Origin: Mesorhizobium amorphae CCNWGS0123 | Lineage (GTDB): Bacteria; Pseudomonadota; Alphaproteobacteria; Rhizobiales; Rhizobiaceae | Length of the DNA stretch: 64,000 nt | Direction of reading: 5' to 3' | NCBI RefSeq assembly: GCF_001686985.1 | Contig: NZ_CP015318.1 | Coordinates: 6,136,001-6,200,000, forward strand | Shown here: positions 9,152 to 17,494 of the stretch, one piece after another | Layout: each line of letters starts with the position of its first letter | Numbering within the stretch: position 1 is the stretch's first letter | The notes under the pieces: generated by a model | Databases searched by the model: none | Told to the model about the DNA's origin: nothing | Seen by the model: only the letters and a program-made list of their open reading frames with translations | Made by a program: the position numbers and the translations under genes

Positions 9152-10147
9152 GTGTCCGAAACCTTCAAAGCCATCCTCGTTTCGCGCGACGCAGAGAAAA
9201 AGCAGTCGGTGGCGGTGACCGACCTGACCGAGACCGAGCTGATGGAAGGCGACGTCACCGTCGCGGTCGAAGCGACGACGGTCAACTTCAAGGATGGGCT
9301 GGCCATCACCGGCAAGGCGCCGGTCATCCGCCGCTGGCCGCTGGTGCCGGGCATCGATTTCGCCGGCACCGTCGTCTCCTCGTCCCATGCCGACTGGCGC
9401 AAGGGCGACAAGGTCATCCTGAACGGCTGGGGCGTCGGCGAGACGCATTTCGGCGCCTACGCCGGTCGCGCCCGCGTCAACGGCGACTGGCTGGTGCCGC
9501 TGCCTGAGGGCATGAGCCCGCATGATGCGATGGCGGTCGGCACGGCAGGCTATACCGCCATGCTTTGCGTCATCGCGCTCGAAAGGCACGGCATCGTGCC
9601 CGATCGCGGCCCGGTGGTGGTGACGGGTGCTGCCGGCGGCGTCGGCTCGGTCGCGGTCTCGCTCCTGTCCAGCCTCGGCTACCATGTCATCGCCTCGACC
9701 GGCCGCAATGCCGAAAGCCCCTATCTGATCGATCTCGGGGCTGCCGAAGTGATCTCGCGCGACGAGCTTGCCCAGCCGGCAAAGCCGCTGGCCAAGGAGC
9801 GCTGGGCCGGCGGCGTCGACGCGGTCGGCAGCCACACGCTGGCCAATGTTCTGTCGATGACGTCCTATGGCGGCGCGGTTGCCGCCTGCGGGCTGGCCGG
9901 CGGCATGGACCTGCCGGCGAGCGTCGCACCCTTCATCCTGCGCGGCGTCTCATTGCTCGGCATCGATTCGGTCATGGCGCCTAAGCCGGTCCGACTCGAG
10001 GCATGGCGCCGTATCGGCACCGATCTCGACCATAAGAAGCTCGCCACGCTGTCCACGACCATCGGTTTCGACGGTATTGTCGCGGCCGCGCGCGACATCG
10101 TCGACGGCAAGATCAGGGGCCGCGTCGTGGTCGATATGCAGCGCTGA
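9152..10147 (+). CDS. YhdH/AcuI-type medium-chain quinone oxidoreductase (acrylyl-CoA reductase family)
   Basis: The 331-aa NADPH-dependent MDR protein lacks the zinc ligands of alcohol dehydrogenases. It has the family markers TVNFKDGLAITGKAPVIR and PLVPGIDFAGTVVSS, and the nucleotide-binding VTGAAGGVGSVAVSLLS, then YHVIASTGRN. It best fits the AcuI/YhdH subgroup, members of which reduce acryloyl-CoA. GTG start at 9152, preceded by GAGGAG about 8 nt upstream. No other propionate or acrylate genes are nearby, so the physiological substrate is open. Confidence 0.88.
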   Translation: MSETFKAILVSRDAEKKQSVAVTDLTETELMEGDVTVAVEATTVNFKDGLAITGKAPVIRRWPLVPGIDFAGTVVSSSHADWRKGDKVILNGWGVGETHFGAYAGRARVNGDWLVPLPEGMSPHDAMAVGTAGYTAMLCVIALERHGIVPDRGPVVVTGAAGGVGSVAVSLLSSLGYHVIASTGRNAESPYLIDLGAAEVISRDELAQPAKPLAKERWAGGVDAVGSHTLANVLSMTSYGGAVAACGLAGGMDLPASVAPFILRGVSLLGIDSVMAPKPVRLEAWRRIGTDLDHKKLATLSTTIGFDGIVAAARDIVDGKIRGRVVVDMQR

Positions 10148-10227
10148 CAAGGCAAATCGGCGCGACCGCTAAAATTCGAATGATCCGCCGCAATCTTCCA
10201 TAATCTCTCTATGGCAAGGCTTTCCGC

Positions 10228-12519
10228 ATGATCGCGGAATCCGGCATCAGAGCTCCGGGCAGTGCCGAAGGCGTCGACGGGCCAGGCCCCGAGGCGCCAA
10301 AGCGGCTGCTTGTCGCACCGCCGCCGCTGGCACCCGCATCGCCGCCGGCCAACCCCGAAGGCCTACCCTTCCTGACCATCGTCGCCACCGCCGTGTTGGC
10401 TGGACTGGCTCACCTGACCGGCGCACCGATCTTCGTCACCATCGGTTTGCTGGCGACCGGCCTGGCCGGTCTCGGCATGCACCTGCGAGCCAAGCGCAAT
10501 GAACGCCGCACGGCGGCCCTGCTCGACGAGACCGCCGCCCGCAGCCGCGCCGAGATCGAGACGCTGGCCGACCGCATGTGGGAGATGCAGGAGAGCGAGG
10601 AGCGCTTCCGCGGGCTGATCGACGCACTCGGCGATCTCGTTGTCCATCGCGATCGCGACGGCAACATCGTCTATGCCAACAAGGTTTTCGCCGATCTCGT
10701 CGAGATCGACCAGCGCCACCTTGCCGGCAAGACCTTGTCCGAGCTTGGCATCGATGTCGGCATCGTTCCCGACGCCGCCTTCTCGGATCACGACTGCCTG
10801 AGTTCCACCGACGTCGCAATTCGCACGCCGAGTGGCCCGCGCTGGTTTTCATGGATCGAGCTGTCGGTACGCGACAAGGACAACGGCGCCGTCTCGCATC
10901 GCGCGATCGCCCGCGACATCACCGCACGCAAGCGCGCCGAATCCTCGCTGATCACCGCCCGCGAGCGGGCCGAATATGCCAGCCAGGCGAAGTCGCGCTT
11001 CCTGGCCACCGTCAGTCATGAGATCCGCACGCCGATGAACGGCATCATGGGCATGGCCAAGCTCCTGGTCGACACCGACCTGTCGCCCGAGCAGCGGACC
11101 TATGTCGGCGCCGTCTCGACCTCGGCCAGCGCCCTGCTGGCGCTGATCGAGGACCTGCTCGACTATTCCAAGATCGAGGCCGGCCGTTTCGACCCGGAAC
11201 CGCAGCCGACATCGCTGCGCGAGATCGCCGACAACATCATCGAACTCATGGCGGCGCGCGCCTTCGGCAAGAACATCGGGCTTGGCTGCCATGTCGAGCT
11301 CGACGTGCCGCAGATGATCACCGCCGATCCCGGCCGGGTACGCCAGGTGCTGCTCAACCTCATCGGCAACGCCATCAAGTTCACCGACACCGGCGGCGTG
11401 CTGGTGAGCGTAGCGCGGGCGCGCACCGAGACCACCGACCGTATCTGTTTCACCGTCACCGACACAGGTCCCGGCCTGCGCGAGGAGGACATGGAACGTA
11501 TCTTCGAGGAGTTCGAGCAGTCCGACGGCACCTCGACCCGGGTGCATGGCGGCGCCGGCCTCGGCCTCGCCATCTCAAGGCGCCTGGCCAAAGCCATGGG
11601 TGGCTCGATCTCGGTGTCGAGCCGGCTTGGCGAGGGATCCGAATTCGTCTTCGAGCTCCCCGCCACTGCGGCAACTGAGCCGCCGCAGAACCGGCAAAGC
11701 ATCCTGGCCGGCCGCCGTGCCGTGATCGTTTCGAAGAACGCGATCGAGGCGGACGCCATCGCCCGCACCATCCGCGCCCACGGCGGCGCGGTCGATCTGG
11801 CGACGACGCTTGCCCAGGCGACACCTTTCGCCGCCGGCTGCGACGTGCTGCTGGTCGATGCGGCGATGGAAAACAGCGATGGACGCCTGCTCAAGCGCTT
11901 GCGTCAGAACGGCTTTGCCGATTGCGAGGCGATCACGCTGATCGCGCCGACCGATCGCGGCATGCTTGGCGAGTTCCGCGCCAATGGCTATGCCACCTTC
12001 CTGGCCAGGCCGGTGCGCGGCGAGACGCTGCTGCGCGTGCTGTTGACCAGCCATGCGCCGGTCCTGCCCCAGCCGAAATCGGACAAGCACGGCGCCCCGC
12101 CCGTGCGCGCCGGCGCGGGTCGCCGCGAGCACGGCCTGTCGGTGCTGATCGCCGAAGACAACGACATCAACGCCATGCTTGCCCGCGCCACGCTTCTCAA
12201 GGCCGGGCACCGCGTCAAGGTGGTCGGTAACGGCAAGGCCGCCGTCGAGGCCATCACCGATGCCGGGCTCAAGCACCGCTTCGACGTGGTGCTGATGGAC
12301 CTGCATATGCCGGTCATGGACGGGCTGGACGCGATAGCCGCCATCCGCCGCCATGAAGAAGAGATGGCCGTGCCGCCGGTTCCGATCATGGTGCTGTCGG
12401 CCGATAGCCAGGAAAAGACCCGTCACGCGGTGCTCGCCCACGGCGCCAGCGGCTTCGTCACCAAGCCTCTTGACCCCGACGCCCTGGTCCATGCCGTCGA
12501 GGGTCAGGTCGCGGCCTGA
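10228..12519 (+). CDS. PAS-containing hybrid sensor histidine kinase / response regulator
   Basis: The 763-aa protein has two transmembrane segments (about 50-90) and a short coiled linker, then a PAS domain (about 127-235, ERFRGLIDALGDLVV). The HisKA domain has phospho-acceptor His264 in SHEIRTPMNG. The HATPase domain has N box NLIGNAIKFT and G boxes DTGPGL and GGAGLGLAIS. Two receiver modules follow: a degenerate one (about 490-610) and a canonical one with Asp691 in VLMDLHMPVMDG and Lys in FVTKPL. It lies 162 bp upstream of olsB on the same strand; no separate partner regulator is adjacent. Confidence 0.92.
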   Translation: MIAESGIRAPGSAEGVDGPGPEAPKRLLVAPPPLAPASPPANPEGLPFLTIVATAVLAGLAHLTGAPIFVTIGLLATGLAGLGMHLRAKRNERRTAALLDETAARSRAEIETLADRMWEMQESEERFRGLIDALGDLVVHRDRDGNIVYANKVFADLVEIDQRHLAGKTLSELGIDVGIVPDAAFSDHDCLSSTDVAIRTPSGPRWFSWIELSVRDKDNGAVSHRAIARDITARKRAESSLITARERAEYASQAKSRFLATVSHEIRTPMNGIMGMAKLLVDTDLSPEQRTYVGAVSTSASALLALIEDLLDYSKIEAGRFDPEPQPTSLREIADNIIELMAARAFGKNIGLGCHVELDVPQMITADPGRVRQVLLNLIGNAIKFTDTGGVLVSVARARTETTDRICFTVTDTGPGLREEDMERIFEEFEQSDGTSTRVHGGAGLGLAISRRLAKAMGGSISVSSRLGEGSEFVFELPATAATEPPQNRQSILAGRRAVIVSKNAIEADAIARTIRAHGGAVDLATTLAQATPFAAGCDVLLVDAAMENSDGRLLKRLRQNGFADCEAITLIAPTDRGMLGEFRANGYATFLARPVRGETLLRVLLTSHAPVLPQPKSDKHGAPPVRAGAGRREHGLSVLIAEDNDINAMLARATLLKAGHRVKVVGNGKAAVEAITDAGLKHRFDVVLMDLHMPVMDGLDAIAAIRRHEEEMAVPPVPIMVLSADSQEKTRHAVLAHGASGFVTKPLDPDALVHAVEGQVAA

Positions 12520-12681
12520 CGCCCGCGTCGGCCGTCTCTCATCACGTAAACGTAGCCGGTTGAGCGTATTCGCCAGCCGACGAAGTATTGCCCGTCGCGC
12601 CGTATCACGGTACTGTCACAATCCTGTTGCACCTACACCGTATCCCCGTGCCAAGAGGGATGGCTCGAAGGAGAATCACTC

Positions 12682-13569
12682 GTGCATACAGTTATGCCTG
12701 AATGTGACACTCGGCCGAACGCCGGCGGCGCCATGCTCGCCGCGCGGACCGCCGATGCCGTCGCAACTGGGGCACCTCTGGGTCGTATCGGCAATCTCGA
12801 AGTGCGGCTCGCCCGCAATGCGGCCGAAATCGCCGCCGCGCAGGAAGTGCGCTACCGGGTATTCTATGACGAGCTTGGCGCCAGGAAGGATCTGTTCCAG
12901 GCGCAGGATCGTCGCGACGCCGATCGCTTCGACCCGCTCTGCGATCATCTGCTTGTCCTCGACACTTCGCTTGCCGGCCCCGAGCACCGCCGCATCGTCG
13001 GCACCTACCGGCTGCTGCGGCAGGAAATCGCGGCGACGGCCGGCGGCTTCTATTCCGAAGGCGAGTTCGAACTGACCAAGCTGATCGCCCGCCACCCCGG
13101 CCAGCGCTTCCTCGAACTCGGCCGCTCCTGCGTCCTGCCGCAGTATCGCTCCAAGCGCACCATCGAGGCGCTGTGGCAAGGCATCTGGGCGTATATCAAC
13201 CATTACGGCATCGGCGTGATGACCGGCTGCGCCTCGTTCCATGGCGTCGTGCCGGCGGCGCATGCCGAGGCGCTCACCTATCTTGCCCATCACTGCCGCA
13301 CCGACTCGGCCTGGGATGTCCGGGCAGTCGCCGGCCGCTACTGCTCGATGGACCTGATGCCGATCGAGGCAGTCAACGCCAAGGCGGCGATCGCGGCGAT
13401 GCCGCCGCTGGTCAAGGGCTATTTGCGCGTCGGCGCCCGCATCGGCGACGGCTGCGTCATCGATCACGAATTCTCGACCGTCGACGTGTTCGTGGTCATG
13501 CCGGTCAAGGAGATCGGCGCCCGCTACGTCAACTACTATGGCGGGGAAGCCCAGCGCTTCGCCGCCTAA
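12682..13569 (+). CDS. olsB: L-ornithine N(alpha)-acyltransferase OlsB
   Basis: Transfers a 3-hydroxyacyl chain from acyl carrier protein to ornithine, the first step in ornithine lipid synthesis. The 295-aa product has the GNAT-like hemolysin/OlsB fold with EVRYRVFYDELGAR, LVLDTS, GTYRLLRQ and ELGRSCVLPQYRSKRTIEALW. GTG start at 12682 with AAGGAG 8 nt upstream. The second step enzyme OlsA is not in this window, as in Sinorhizobium, where I recall the two genes being unlinked. The stop is followed by a TAG-heptad array. Confidence 0.88.
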   Translation: MHTVMPECDTRPNAGGAMLAARTADAVATGAPLGRIGNLEVRLARNAAEIAAAQEVRYRVFYDELGARKDLFQAQDRRDADRFDPLCDHLLVLDTSLAGPEHRRIVGTYRLLRQEIAATAGGFYSEGEFELTKLIARHPGQRFLELGRSCVLPQYRSKRTIEALWQGIWAYINHYGIGVMTGCASFHGVVPAAHAEALTYLAHHCRTDSAWDVRAVAGRYCSMDLMPIEAVNAKAAIAAMPPLVKGYLRVGARIGDGCVIDHEFSTVDVFVVMPVKEIGARYVNYYGGEAQRFAA

Positions 13570-13572
13570 GAG

Positions 13573-13643
13573 TAGTGAGTAGCGAATAGTGAGTAGTCGG
13601 TAGAACGCACCAATCACTCAATGCTCACTACTCACTACCTACT
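13573..13643. repeat. TAG-heptad inverted array, site 2
   Basis: TAG occurs at exactly 7-nt spacing at 13573, 13580, 13587, 13594 and 13601 right after the olsB stop. The right arm carries CTCACTA units with CTA at 13628 and 13635, then 13639, before the TRIC-like gene's stop. Left unit TAGTGAG and right unit CTCACTA are reverse complements, so the region can fold into a long hairpin between convergent genes. Confidence 0.65.
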
Positions 13644-13646
13644 CTT

Positions 13647-14285
13647 TCACGGAATATCTTCCGGCCTCCGGCCGGGCCGGCTCTTGTAGGACGGAAAGGC
13701 CCAGCCGAATTTGAGCGCGCCGCCGCGCACCAGGAATGCCGCGGCAAAGCCCGCCAGGCCGGATGCCAGCGGCGGCAGTCCGGCAAGATCGCCGAGTGTA
13801 AACAGCGTAGCACCCGCAAGGGCGGCCGTGACGTAGATCTCCGGCCTCAGGAGCACCGACGGCTCGCCAGCCAGCAGATCGCGCAGGATGCCGCCGAACG
13901 TGGCCGTCAGCACGCCGGTGACAACGGAGACGACCGGCGACCCGGTAATCGCCAGACCCTTGGCCGCGCCCATCACCGAAAAGGCGGCAAGGCCGATGGC
14001 GTCGAGCCAAAGCAGCAATTTCCAGCGCGACTCGACCCGGTGCGCGCTGAAGAAGACAAGCACCGCGACCACCGCGCAGATCAGCACATAGCTGGAGTTG
14101 CCGACCCAGAACACCGGCAGGTTGAGGATCACGTCGCGAAACGTGCCGCCGCCGATGGCGGTGACGCTGGCCAGGAACAGGAAGCCGATAATGTCGAGCT
14201 GCTTGCGCGAGGCCGCAAGTGCCCCGCTCGCCGCGAAGACGGCGACACCGGCGTAGTCGAGGAGGTCGATCGGGTTCAAGGACAT
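13647..14285 (-). CDS. TRIC-like / UPF0126 family membrane protein
   Basis: The 212-aa protein has about seven hydrophobic helices and two repeated modules with the glycine motif GGGTFRDVILNLPVFW and GGILRDLLAGEPSVLL. These are diagnostic of the YicG/UPF0126 family, relatives of trimeric intracellular cation channels. Likely role: potassium or other monovalent cation conductance in the inner membrane; selectivity cannot be read from sequence. It lies downstream of grpE on the same strand, separated by 133 bp with a heptad array, and is convergent with olsB. Confidence 0.88.
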   Translation of the reverse strand: MSLNPIDLLDYAGVAVFAASGALAASRKQLDIIGFLFLASVTAIGGGTFRDVILNLPVFWVGNSSYVLICAVVAVLVFFSAHRVESRWKLLLWLDAIGLAAFSVMGAAKGLAITGSPVVSVVTGVLTATFGGILRDLLAGEPSVLLRPEIYVTAALAGATLFTLGDLAGLPPLASGLAGFAAAFLVRGGALKFGWAFPSYKSRPGRRPEDIP

Positions 14286-14287
14286 GA

Positions 14288-14418
<131 letters not shown>

Positions 14419-15057
14419 TCACGCATCTTTCTCGGCCTGCTCATTCACCGGTCCCGGCTCGACCGGCGCTTCGGCCGCCGCCTGCTTGGGGCCGCCCTTG
14501 GCGACGCCGACCATCGCCGGCCTGAGCACGCGCTCGCCGATCGAATAGCCCGGCTGCACCACCTGGACGACGGTGCCGGCGGGAACCTCGGGATTGGGTA
14601 CCTCGAACATCGCCTGATGGAAGTTCGGGTCGAACTTCTCACCTTCCGGCGCGAGCTTTTTCACGCCATGCCGCTCCAGTGCCGACAGCATGGCGCGTTC
14701 GGTGAGGTCGACGCCCTCGATCAGCGCCTTGAAACCGGCGTCGCCCGCGGCCTTGGCCTCGTCCGGGACGGCATCGAGCGCGCGGCGCAGATTGTCCGAC
14801 ACCGACAGCATGTCGCGGGCGAAATTGGCGACCGCGTAGGTGCGCGCGTCATGCACGTCGCGCGCGGTGCGGCGGCGCAAATTCTCCATCTCGGCGGCAA
14901 CGCGAAGGGCGCGATCCTTCAGTTCCTCGTTTTCCTTCAGCAGCCGCACAAGCGCCTCGTAGTCACCGTCGACGCTGCCTTCGGTACGTTCGCCCGCCGC
15001 CGCCTCAGTGGCTTCAATTTCCTCGGGCGCGCGTTCGTCTTTTGCCTGGTCGCTCAT
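14419..15057 (-). CDS. grpE: nucleotide exchange factor GrpE
   Basis: Co-chaperone that promotes ADP release from DnaK. The 212-aa product has an acidic N-terminal tail, a long coiled-coil helix (about 35-90, EALVRLLKENEELKDRALRV) and the beta domain ending GYSIGERVLRPAMVGVAKGG, the GrpE signature. The C-terminal extension is rich in Ala, Pro and Glu. hrcA, often upstream in rhizobia, is not seen here; the region upstream (15058-15275) holds no gene. No CIRCE-type repeat was noticed. Confidence 0.95.
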   Translation of the reverse strand: MSDQAKDERAPEEIEATEAAAGERTEGSVDGDYEALVRLLKENEELKDRALRVAAEMENLRRRTARDVHDARTYAVANFARDMLSVSDNLRRALDAVPDEAKAAGDAGFKALIEGVDLTERAMLSALERHGVKKLAPEGEKFDPNFHQAMFEVPNPEVPAGTVVQVVQPGYSIGERVLRPAMVGVAKGGPKQAAAEAPVEPGPVNEQAEKDA

Positions 15058-15275
15058 CGCCGTTTCCCGTCATTTTCGAATGGTCTGGATTTGCGCCCGA
15101 TATCGAGGTTTGGCGGCCAAAAATCAAGGGGCAAGCCATATTGGAGGCTGCCGGCGATCTTTCGATATTAATTCAAATTTTACCGTAACGGCCGGCTTTT
15201 CTTGCAAGGCCCCTGCAATGCGGGAACCATTACCGGCCCGGAGGAGTTTCGAAGCCAACACAGGATTTTGGGACA

Positions 15276-15473
15276 ATGACAGGCAATAAGCGCGACAGGC
15301 GCGAGGAACTCGCCGCCGATATCAAGCGCCAGATGGGCACCGAGGCGACCAAGCGGTTCCTGCGCACGCTGCCGGCATTCCATTTGCAGGCCGAACTGCC
15401 CGAGCATCTCAGGGAACTGCTCGACCGTCTCGACGGGGCGGAGGCCAGTGTGGCCGCCAGCGAGCGCCACTAG
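15276..15473 (+). CDS. small protein with NepR-like C-terminal helix (candidate anti-sigma factor)
   Basis: The 65-aa product has a charged N-terminus and a C-terminal LPEHLRELLDRLDGAE. This resembles the conserved P-x3-L-x2-LL-x-LD segment of NepR, the anti-sigma factor of the general stress response in alphaproteobacteria. A true NepR gene normally sits beside phyR and ecfG, which are absent here, so this would be an orphan paralogue. The resemblance is short and could be chance. ATG at 15276 follows AGGATTTTGGGACA. Confidence 0.5.
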   Translation: MTGNKRDRREELAADIKRQMGTEATKRFLRTLPAFHLQAELPEHLRELLDRLDGAEASVAASERH

Positions 15474-15603
15474 GCACTTGTTCCGGAAGACGGATGGAAC
15501 AACAGTCGCAGCCGTCATGGCCTGCCATCGCGCGACAATTACGCGCAGTAATTTTGCGTGAGCTTTGCCTTGCGGCGGCGGAGCCTGTTGCTTATGCTTC
15601 CTG

Positions 15604-16626
15604 ATGAACATGATTTCCCCCGAGGCGGTTGCCAACAGCAAGCGCGCCTGGCTGAAGATTCTGGCGCGCTACAAGAAGCCTGACCGGCGGCGCAGCGCCC
15701 TCGAACTCGCCATCACCCTCATTCCCTTCGTCACCCTCTGGGCGCTCTCTTCGGCCGCCTATTCCTACGGCCATTGGTGGGGTTTGATCCTCATTCTTCC
15801 CGCGGCCGGGTTTCTGGTGCGCATCTTCATGATCCAGCACGATTGCGGACATGGGTCCTTCTTCGCCAACCGCTATGCGGACGACTGGATCGGCCGCGCG
15901 CTCGGCGTCCTGACGCTGACCCCCTATGATTGCTGGCGGCGTGCCCACGCCACCCATCACGCCAGCGCCGGCAATCTCGACGAGCGCGGCATGGGCGACA
16001 TCAAGACCCTGACCGTCGCCGAATACCGGCAGATGTCATGGCGGGGCCGGCTGGCCTACCGGCTCTATCGCCATCCGCTGGTCATGTTCGGCCTCGGGCC
16101 GATCTGGCTTTTCATCTTCGAGCAAAGGCTGCCGGTCGGCATGATGCGGGGCGGCCTGACGCCCTGGGTGTCGTCCATGGCGACCAATCTCGGCATCGCG
16201 CTTGCCGCCGCGATCCTCATCTGGTTCGTCGGGCTAGGCGCGTTCCTGGTCGTCCACTTGCCGATCGTCATCCTCGCCGGTTCGGCCGGCGTCTGGCTGT
16301 TCTATGTCCAGCACCAGTTCGAAGAGACGGAATGGGCAAAGGATTCCGAATGGGAATTCCAGCACGCCGCGCTGCATGGATCGTCCTATTACGACCTGCC
16401 GGCCGTGCTGAACTGGTTCACCGGCAATATCGGCGTCCATCACGTCCACCATCTCTCGGCCAAGGTGCCGTGCTACCGGCTTCCGGAAGTGCTGCGCGAT
16501 TTTCCGGAACTGCGCGACATCGGCCGCGTCACACTTCTCGACAGCCTGCGCTGCGTCAAGCTGGCGCTATGGGACGAAAGCCGCAGGAAACTTGTGTCCT
16601 TCCGCGAAGCGCGCTTGGCCGCGTAG
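15604..16626 (+). CDS. fatty acid desaturase family protein
   Basis: Membrane di-iron desaturase/hydroxylase. The 340-aa product (start MNMISPEAV) has four hydrophobic segments and all three histidine boxes: HDCGH, HATHH and HHVHH. The spacing is that of acyl-lipid desaturases of the DesA type. The position of the introduced double bond cannot be told. It is 130 bp after the NepR-like gene and is followed by a strong hairpin terminator. Confidence 0.9.
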   Translation: MNMISPEAVANSKRAWLKILARYKKPDRRRSALELAITLIPFVTLWALSSAAYSYGHWWGLILILPAAGFLVRIFMIQHDCGHGSFFANRYADDWIGRALGVLTLTPYDCWRRAHATHHASAGNLDERGMGDIKTLTVAEYRQMSWRGRLAYRLYRHPLVMFGLGPIWLFIFEQRLPVGMMRGGLTPWVSSMATNLGIALAAAILIWFVGLGAFLVVHLPIVILAGSAGVWLFYVQHQFEETEWAKDSEWEFQHAALHGSSYYDLPAVLNWFTGNIGVHHVHHLSAKVPCYRLPEVLRDFPELRDIGRVTLLDSLRCVKLALWDESRRKLVSFREARLAA

Positions 16627-16632
16627 AACAGA

Positions 16633-16660
16633 CCGCCGCACCGGCAGTGCGGCGGCTTTC
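16633..16660 (+). terminator. intrinsic terminator after the desaturase gene
   Basis: A perfect 9-bp stem CCGCCGCAC / GTGCGGCGG with a 5-nt loop lies 7 bp after the desaturase stop, followed by a short pyrimidine run CTTTCT. It separates two convergent genes. Confidence 0.75.
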
Positions 16661-16679
16661 TCCCTAGGCTATGCCCCGT

Positions 16680-17300
16680 TCAGGCCGCCTTGCGCTCGTC
16701 GCGCATCAGCGCCTTGCCGTCACGGATCTCGGTGCCGAGCACCTTGAGGCATTCGCGCATGAAGGCTGCAAGGCCCGGCCAGCCCTTGGCCGACACCAGA
16801 TTGCCGTCGACATGGGCGCCGGTCGGCGCGACGTCGATGTAGATGCCGCCGGCCAGCGTGACCTCCGGTTCGCAATATTGCAGCGCCGCGACTTCCCTGC
16901 CGCGCACCACGCCATCGACCGCGATCAGGATCTGCACGCCGTGGCAGATGGTGAAGATCGGCTTGCCGGTCTCATGGAAATGCCTGACCAGCGCCTGCAC
17001 CCGCTTGTCGATGCGGATGTATTCCGGCCCGCGCCCGCCCGCCGCATAGACGGCGTCGTATTCGGCCGGGTTCACCTCGGCGAAGGTCTTGTTGAGGATG
17101 TAGTCGTGGCCGAGCTTTTCCGTATAGGTCTGGTGGCCTTCGAAATCGTGCAACGACGTCTTCAATATGTCGCCGGCCTTCTTGTCGGGGCACACGACAT
17201 GGACCGTATGGCCAACCGCATGCATGGCCTGTTCGAAGACGAAAATCTCGTATTCCTCGCTGAACTCGCCAACGAGCATCAGTATCTTCTTGCCTGCCAT
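16680..17300 (-). CDS. DJ-1/PfpI family protein
   Basis: The 206-aa protein belongs to the class I glutamine amidotransferase-like superfamily. It starts KKILMLVGEFSEEYEIFVFEQA and has the nucleophile elbow FTICHGVQIL with the catalytic Cys, and AAGGRGPEY forming the oxyanion region. Family members act as deglycases, chaperones, proteases or glyoxalases; the exact activity is not predictable. It stands alone, transcribed toward the desaturase gene. Confidence 0.87.
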   Translation of the reverse strand: MAGKKILMLVGEFSEEYEIFVFEQAMHAVGHTVHVVCPDKKAGDILKTSLHDFEGHQTYTEKLGHDYILNKTFAEVNPAEYDAVYAAGGRGPEYIRIDKRVQALVRHFHETGKPIFTICHGVQILIAVDGVVRGREVAALQYCEPEVTLAGGIYIDVAPTGAHVDGNLVSAKGWPGLAAFMRECLKVLGTEIRDGKALMRDERKAA

Positions 17301-17494
17301 TTCTGGTTCCTCCCTTGCTGGCTATTTATTTCGGGTCGCGAAATAATAGACCTATCCTAAGGGCAAGACGTCGAAAGGAAAAGCGTAAATCGCACAATTG
17401 GTCAGACCAGATTGATTTGCACTTGCTAAAACGCCGGCCAGACCCTCGCCCTCGGCTTCCGCATGGCAATCCTGGTCCGACCAATAACGCCCAT

